A stretch of 64,000 nucleotides of DNA from JACRLW01 sp050181465 (GTDB lineage Bacteria > Planctomycetota > UBA1135 > UBA2386), in NCBI GenBank assembly GCA_050181465.1, contig JBFXDD010000025.1, forward strand, positions 1 through 64,000, in the 5' to 3' direction. The notes beneath the pieces are model-generated. The model worked only from the letters and a program-made list of their open reading frames with translations, was not told the DNA's origin and made no database searches. Below are positions 59,425 to 64,000 of the stretch, in pieces; position 1 is the first letter of the stretch, and each line of letters starts with the position of its first letter. The position numbers and the translations under genes were made by a program.

Positions 59425-60506
59425 GCGGAGGGATCGAAGACCGCCTTCACGATGCCGCCGTCGCCGCGATCGAAGTCGCGATAGGCCGCGGCGGCGTCGT
59501 CGAGCGCGAAGCGATGCGTGACCAGTCGAGTCAACGGCAGCGGCCGTGCGACATGCTCGCGCAACATCGAATCGAGTTGCGAACGCACCGGGCAACGACC
59601 GCAGAACAGTGTGAGGTTCTTGCCGTACGCCGTCTCGGGTGAGACCGCGAAGTGCGCCGACGTGTGCACCCCGGCGATCCCGAGCACACCGCCTGGTCGC
59701 AATAGCTCGACGGCGAGCTCCATCGCGCTGGGGTGGCCGACCGCGTCGATCGCGACGCCGATCGCATCGGCGTCCTCGATGCGATGCAGCTCAGCGGCGA
59801 GATCGGTGCTTTGGCGGGGTCGGCCCGCACGGTCGTCGAGTTCGATCGGGATCGCGCCGAAGCTCGCCGCGAGCTCCAGGCGGGCACGACGGCGATCGAC
59901 GGCGAAGACGTTGCGCGCACCGGCCTGCTTGGCATGCAACACCGCGGCGAGCCCGACGGCGCCGCAGCCGAGCACCACGACGGCCGCCTGCGGATCGTCG
60001 GCGACTCGCAAGGCGCGGCGCACGACGTACGCTCCGGTGGTCGCGACGTCGCCCAGCAGCAGCGCATCGACCGCGCTCACGGAATCCGGCCGTCGGAGCA
60101 GCGTGCTCGCGGCCAGCGGGACCCGCACGAGTGCTGCCTGCCCACCGTGCAGTCCGCGTTCCCCCTGTCGCCAACCGAACAACTCGCCCACGCTGCAGCG
60201 AGCCGACAGCCCACGCCGGCACGGTGCGCATCGTCCGCAGGCTGTCGAGAAGGGACTGAGAACGGCATCGCCGATTCGCAAGCCGGTGACTTCCTCGCCG
60301 AGCGCGACGATTCTGCCGGTGAACTCGTGTCCCATGGTGGTGCCGGGATCGAGTCCGACCTCGTGTCCGCGATACGGATGTAGATCAGAGCCGCACAAGC
60401 CCGCGAGGTCCACCGCGACGATGGCGTCGGTGGGCGACTGCAGAGTCGGCTCCGGCTGATCGACGACGACGACGTCGCGAACCCCGCGAAAGGTCAGTGC
60501 GCGCAT
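59421..60506 (-). CDS. Zinc-dependent medium-chain alcohol dehydrogenase
   Basis: A 361-residue cytosolic MDR enzyme. Catalytic zinc ligands: Cys in DLAGLCGSDLHPYRGH, then TMGHEFTGRIVALG (His-Glu). Structural zinc: the four-Cys lobe CGRCAPCRRGLSARC. NAD(P) binding: VVVLGCGAVGLAAVLHAKQA. It oxidises a secondary alcohol or polyol; the substrate is unclear, but the architecture is closest to threonine/sorbitol-type or formaldehyde-type members. Overlaps the CPBP gene by 4 bp. Confidence 0.9.
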   Translation of the reverse strand: MRALTFRGVRDVVVVDQPEPTLQSPTDAIVAVDLAGLCGSDLHPYRGHEVGLDPGTTMGHEFTGRIVALGEEVTGLRIGDAVLSPFSTACGRCAPCRRGLSARCSVGELFGWRQGERGLHGGQAALVRVPLAASTLLRRPDSVSAVDALLLGDVATTGAYVVRRALRVADDPQAAVVVLGCGAVGLAAVLHAKQAGARNVFAVDRRRARLELAASFGAIPIELDDRAGRPRQSTDLAAELHRIEDADAIGVAIDAVGHPSAMELAVELLRPGGVLGIAGVHTSAHFAVSPETAYGKNLTLFCGRCPVRSQLDSMLREHVARPLPLTRLVTHRFALDDAAAAYRDFDRGDGGIVKAVFDPSA

Positions 60507-60721
60507 GCGAGGTCAGAAGCTAACCGGCGCGGTCGCTTCCACATCACTCCGTTGCGACGACCGCGGGCGGCGCCTCGCGGCGCTCCGATTTCTGCAACTG
60601 TCGCGATGAGCGCAGACGTGATCGCGAGCGCGGCGCGCACGCGCGCTGCATCCCTTCCCCTCGGCTCGTGGTCGCCTGACCCGGGGCCGAGCGGTTCCTC
60701 GTCACGTGTCGGACTCGATCC

Positions 60722-62425
60722 ATGCTCTACGCGCTCCAGTCTCACTCTTCCCGTGTGGCATCTGCCGCCGCCGCCTGCTTGCTCCTGGCCACTTCGGCGA
60801 TCAGCCAGGTGGTGTTCCAGGTTCCGCCGCCGACCGGTGGCGACGATGCGCCGAACATTCAGCTCCAGATCGATCTGGCCAGGACCCATGCGTTGTCGAA
60901 CGCTGGATCGGGACCAGCCATCGTGGAGTTCATGAGCGGTGCGCAATACCGACTGGTGACCTACGCCTTTGGTGGGCAGGAGCCGTTCTGTCTGTTGCTC
61001 CAGAACATGTCCACGAACTTGGATCGGCTGATTCTCCGCGGCAATGGTGCGACGCTGGTTCACGCTCGGATGGACGGCATCTCCCTCGGAGTGCGCGGTT
61101 CGAAGCGAGTGACGATCGAGAAGCTGAACTTCGACCGCGATCCACGACCGTTCATGGAGGGAACGGTGGTTGCGACCATGGGGTCGGAGGTGGACGTGAA
61201 GTACCTGCGCGGCGCACGTCCGTCGCAGTTTCCGATCCTCTCCGGCCAAAGTCCGTATTGGGGATGGCTTCTCGACCCGGTGGTGCCTGGTAGACCAAAA
61301 GCCGGTTCGAGGACGCATTACTCCATCGCGCTCAGCGACGTCATGCCCTTGGGAAATGACGTGTACCGAATGGGCCTCGGGTCCGCGAGTCTGGTTGCCG
61401 ACTTCCAGATCGGCGATCGCTTCACCTACCACTATCGCGAGGGCGGCAGCAACATCCAGTTGCGGACGTCCTCCGACATCGTGGTCCAGCAGGTCACGTC
61501 CTACGCATCCGGATCGATGCTCGTCAACGTCGGTCAGTGCCACCTGCTCACCATCCGGGAGTGTAATGCGCTCATCCCACCCGACCACTGGCGCTCGCTG
61601 AACGGCGATGGGTTCTACGTCCAGTGCTCGACCGGAGTGACGATCGAAGACAACTACCTCGAAGGGTTGAGTGACGACGGGATCAATCTCACCGCGGTGA
61701 ACGGATTCAGTGTCCTGCGCAACGTGTTCACCGACAAGCGACGCCACGCGATCCTGCTCGACGCCCCCGATCCGCTCACGCCTGGTTGCCTGCCGAACAA
61801 CTCGACCAATGGACTCATTCGCTGGAACTCGGCGAGCTACTGCGGCACCTCATTCCTAGCGCATGACGGCGGCGACTACGCGACGGTAGCGATCCTCGAC
61901 AACACGCCGGTGTTCAACAACCGCACGCGAGGTGCGACTCTCAATCGTCGTGTCCGGCTGTCGGTATCGTCCAACCCGACGCTCTCGATTCGCGCCACGC
62001 CGGGGCCCAATGGACTATGGGATGCGGGAGACTCGATCTTCCTCGACAACGCCGGTGACCCCGAGGAGTCGCAGTGGCAGCTCCAGGATCGGCTCACCAA
62101 CGATCAACATCTCTTCATCAGTCGCGCCGCACGCGACGCCTTCACGTGGCTGTATTTCGCGAAGGCGTCGGCACCCAGCAATGTGGTGCGGTTGGGTGCC
62201 CCGAATGCGAGCTCGAACCCGCCGGAGCAGATGTGGCGGATCGAGGAGGTGACCGGTCCCGGCGTCATCCGAATCCGACTCGACGACGGCTCGTCTGCGC
62301 CGGCGCTCTATCTCTCCGCGGCGTCGACGGGCATCCCGACCGTCGGGACGGGAATCGAAGTTCGGCCGTTGAATCCCGCGGATCGCAACCAGGTCTGGCT
62401 GGTCGACCTGGTGGAAGACGACTGA
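60722..62425 (+). CDS. Secreted right-handed beta-helix protein, GH110-like
   Basis: A 567-residue exported protein (signal VASAAAACLLLATSAISQ). The N-terminal DDAPNIQLQIDLARTHALSN, with VEFMSGAQYRL, matches the start of pectate-lyase-like beta-helix glycosidases such as GH110. Helix rungs are seen at TNLDRLILRGNGATLVHARM, SKRVTIEKLNFDRDPRPF, CHLLTIRECNALIPPDHW and VTIEDNYLEGLSDDGINLTA. The C-terminal ~110 residues (QWQLQDRLTNDQHLFISRAA then YLSAASTGIP) resemble a ricin-like lectin domain. If GH110, it would remove alpha-1,3-galactose. Catalytic residues could not be confirmed. Confidence 0.65.
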   Translation: MLYALQSHSSRVASAAAACLLLATSAISQVVFQVPPPTGGDDAPNIQLQIDLARTHALSNAGSGPAIVEFMSGAQYRLVTYAFGGQEPFCLLLQNMSTNLDRLILRGNGATLVHARMDGISLGVRGSKRVTIEKLNFDRDPRPFMEGTVVATMGSEVDVKYLRGARPSQFPILSGQSPYWGWLLDPVVPGRPKAGSRTHYSIALSDVMPLGNDVYRMGLGSASLVADFQIGDRFTYHYREGGSNIQLRTSSDIVVQQVTSYASGSMLVNVGQCHLLTIRECNALIPPDHWRSLNGDGFYVQCSTGVTIEDNYLEGLSDDGINLTAVNGFSVLRNVFTDKRRHAILLDAPDPLTPGCLPNNSTNGLIRWNSASYCGTSFLAHDGGDYATVAILDNTPVFNNRTRGATLNRRVRLSVSSNPTLSIRATPGPNGLWDAGDSIFLDNAGDPEESQWQLQDRLTNDQHLFISRAARDAFTWLYFAKASAPSNVVRLGAPNASSNPPEQMWRIEEVTGPGVIRIRLDDGSSAPALYLSAASTGIPTVGTGIEVRPLNPADRNQVWLVDLVEDD

Positions 62426-62533
62426 TCTGTGGGGCGAGGAGTCGGTGTCGGGTCAGCGACTGGACGAAGAACTCAGGTCGACTGGTCGCACGGACGCGCA
62501 CGTCTCAGCGCTTGCCGGCTGCGTGGCCCTGGC

Positions 62534-62941
62534 TCAGGCGTCCCCAGTCGCGCGAGCGAGCGCGTCCGAGGGCGACCAGCGAGCCGAGTTGAATTCCGGC
62601 CTCGTCCAGAGGCGTTGCGGCGGCCGCGTGGAGTCGCGGAAGACCCACTGGACGAGGTCGACCGACGATCCGCTGCCGCGAGCCGTCACCAACAGGGTCG
62701 TCTCGTTTGGGTCGGCGGAGACTCGCAGCCGCTCCCCATCCGCTGTGGCGACCGGTGCGCCATCACCCAGGCGATAGCCGCGCGGCAGTTTACCGGCGCG
62801 CAAGTCCGCGGCGGTCGAGGTCGCAAAAGGCCGATCGCGATAGGGGTCTGACCTTGAGCCGACCGTGGGACCGGCGCCACAGCCACCCGCCGTGGCCGCA
62901 GTGAGGACGAGGACGAGGCCGTGGCGGAGATCGCGAGTCAT
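62534..62941 (-). CDS. Small lipoprotein of unknown function
   Basis: A 135-residue protein with a probable lipobox (LVLTAATAGGC, Cys about residue 21). The mature part (DLRAGKLPRGYRLGDGAPVA, SSVDLVQWVFRDSTRP) matches no family I recognise. It is between two plus-strand secreted-protein genes. Confidence 0.55.
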   Translation of the reverse strand: MTRDLRHGLVLVLTAATAGGCGAGPTVGSRSDPYRDRPFATSTAADLRAGKLPRGYRLGDGAPVATADGERLRVSADPNETTLLVTARGSGSSVDLVQWVFRDSTRPPQRLWTRPEFNSARWSPSDALARATGDA

Positions 62942-63022
62942 CGATTCTTCATCGCATCGTTACGTCCAAGGGCTGGATGACCGAACCGTCGCGGCCGCCT
63001 GCGGAGTACGCTGGTGCGCGCC

Positions 63023-63967
63023 ATGCGAACCACCACCGCAACCGTCTCCCTTCTCGCAGCACTCCTGCTGGCCGATTCCGGCGCCGCGCAGTCGTCGATC
63101 TGCCAAGCGATCTCCGACAATCCGATCTACGCCGACAACACCTCGATGGGCGGCCCGAACCTGCAGGTCGGGTTCAAGGTCGTGGCGAGCACGGTCCTCG
63201 TCGTCTCGCGCCTCGAGATCTTCACCGGGGAAGCGACCGGCACCAACAGCATCGGCATCTGGTCGGACGATGCCGCGAACAACCGCCCGCTCGCGAGTCT
63301 CGGGTCGTCGTCGTGGAGCATGTCCCGCATCAACGGCTGGCAAGGTGCGAACTTCAGCACGCCGATCGTCATCCTGCCGGGCACGACGTTCTGGCTGGTG
63401 TGGGCGCCGATCAACGGCGCGCAGTCGTCGATCGAAGTGGGCAGCGGCGGCACGACGGTCTATCGCGGCAGCTTCGATGGTGGGCAGACCTGGAACGGAC
63501 CGTTCCAAGGGCCGCTCTGGAAGTACCGCATCTGGTGCGGTGGGCAGCCCGGGCAATACGAGACTTACGGCGCCGGCTGCGCGGGCACGACGCGGCGAGT
63601 GCCGGTGCTCGGCTTCGCCGACGTGCCGACGCTCGGGCAATCGACCTCGCTCTTGTTGCAGAGTGCGGTGGGTGCGACCAATGCCTTCGTATCGGTCGGC
63701 ATCTCCGACCAGTTCTCCGGCGGTTCGCCGCTGCCGCTCGATCTCGGCGTGGTCGGTGCGCCCGGTTGTTTCGTGCTGGCCTCGTTGGAGATGACGATGG
63801 CTGCCGCGGTCGGACCGGCCGGTGATGCCTCGGCCACCTTGCCCATTCCCGCACTCGCGTCGCTCGTCGGCGCGCAGTTCTTCGATCAGTGGCTCGTGCT
63901 CATGCCCGGTGCGAACACGCTGTCGTTGCTCGTGAGCAACGCCGGGCGCGGCACGATCGGGGACTGA
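63023..63967 (+). CDS. Secreted protein with shared C-terminal beta module
   Basis: A 314-residue exported protein (signal MRTTTATVSLLAALLLADSG). The first half contains NTSMGGPNLQVGFKVVAS and a repeated theme (VSRLEIFTGEATGTNSIGIW, LPGTTFWLVWAPINGAQ), like modules found in surface proteins. The second half is the clearest example of the shared C-terminal module: TYGAGCAGTTRRVPVLGFAD, then SLLLQSAVGATNAFVSVGIS, VVGAPGCFVLASLEMTM and IPALASLVGAQFFDQWLV. GTG 63014 is an alternative start. Confidence 0.75.
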   Translation: MRTTTATVSLLAALLLADSGAAQSSICQAISDNPIYADNTSMGGPNLQVGFKVVASTVLVVSRLEIFTGEATGTNSIGIWSDDAANNRPLASLGSSSWSMSRINGWQGANFSTPIVILPGTTFWLVWAPINGAQSSIEVGSGGTTVYRGSFDGGQTWNGPFQGPLWKYRIWCGGQPGQYETYGAGCAGTTRRVPVLGFADVPTLGQSTSLLLQSAVGATNAFVSVGISDQFSGGSPLPLDLGVVGAPGCFVLASLEMTMAAAVGPAGDASATLPIPALASLVGAQFFDQWLVLMPGANTLSLLVSNAGRGTIGD

Positions 63968-64000
63968 CGAGCCGCTGCGCGCGGCGCCCGCGCGCTTCAT

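Noticed and set aside
1..64000. CRISPR arrays or prophage modules
   Set aside because: No regularly spaced short repeats or phage structural genes were seen.

Overview
The window is a GC-rich bacterial chromosome segment that most resembles a Planctomycetota genome. Reasons: many large Sec-exported repeat proteins (Kelch, PKD, FG-GAP/VCBS, ELWxxDGT) that share a similar C-terminal beta module; a sulfatase / exported esterase / multi-CxxCH cytochrome c / PQQ-type dehydrogenase / ThuA cluster; a Hanks-type Ser/Thr kinase beside an ECF-like sigma factor; and many families of unknown function. This taxonomic call is inferred from gene content; the window has no rRNA. The only RNA gene seen is a tRNA-Pro(GGG).

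Layout. 0-6 kb: lactonase-like propeller divergent from a LysR regulator, then Kelch and PKD surface proteins. 6-10 kb: tRNA-Pro, a propeller gene decayed by frameshifts, a GH20 hexosaminidase and an FG-GAP gene remnant. 10-17.8 kb: small exported enzymes (VOC, alpha/beta hydrolase, RidA-like) and unknown proteins, with several copies of a 184-bp palindromic repeat. 17.8-30 kb: secreted multidomain proteins, an SGNH hydrolase coupled to a DASS transporter, and a coupled set of one membrane protein and two small lipoproteins. 30-40 kb: a minus-strand run of sulfatase, tandem SGNH esterase, five-CxxCH cytochrome, PQQ-type dehydrogenase, ThuA and L-serine ammonia-lyase. 40-45 kb: a DHH protein, an insertion sequence with 25-bp inverted repeats, exported KatG and its Fur/PerR-type regulator. 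45-51 kb: a macro-domain/ECF-sigma fusion convergent with a kinase-TPR receptor, then two cytochrome-like proteins. 51-64 kb: ELWxxDGT protein, further secreted proteins, a CPBP protease/alcohol dehydrogenase pair, and a beta-helix protein.

Three things stand out. (1) A 184-bp interspersed palindromic element is present as four exactly 184-bp copies plus two fragments. Two full copies interrupt genes. In both, removing 180 bp and leaving one CTAG-like tetranucleotide restores the reading frame. One copy has compensatory changes at both ends. (2) One ORF fuses a YmdB-like macro (ADP-ribose-binding) domain to an ECF-type sigma factor. (3) An exported esterase has two SGNH domains, the second lacking the catalytic Ser and His. 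At least eight secreted proteins end in a similar C-terminal beta module that may be a lineage-specific surface or secretion domain.

No CRISPR array, replication origin or prophage was seen.
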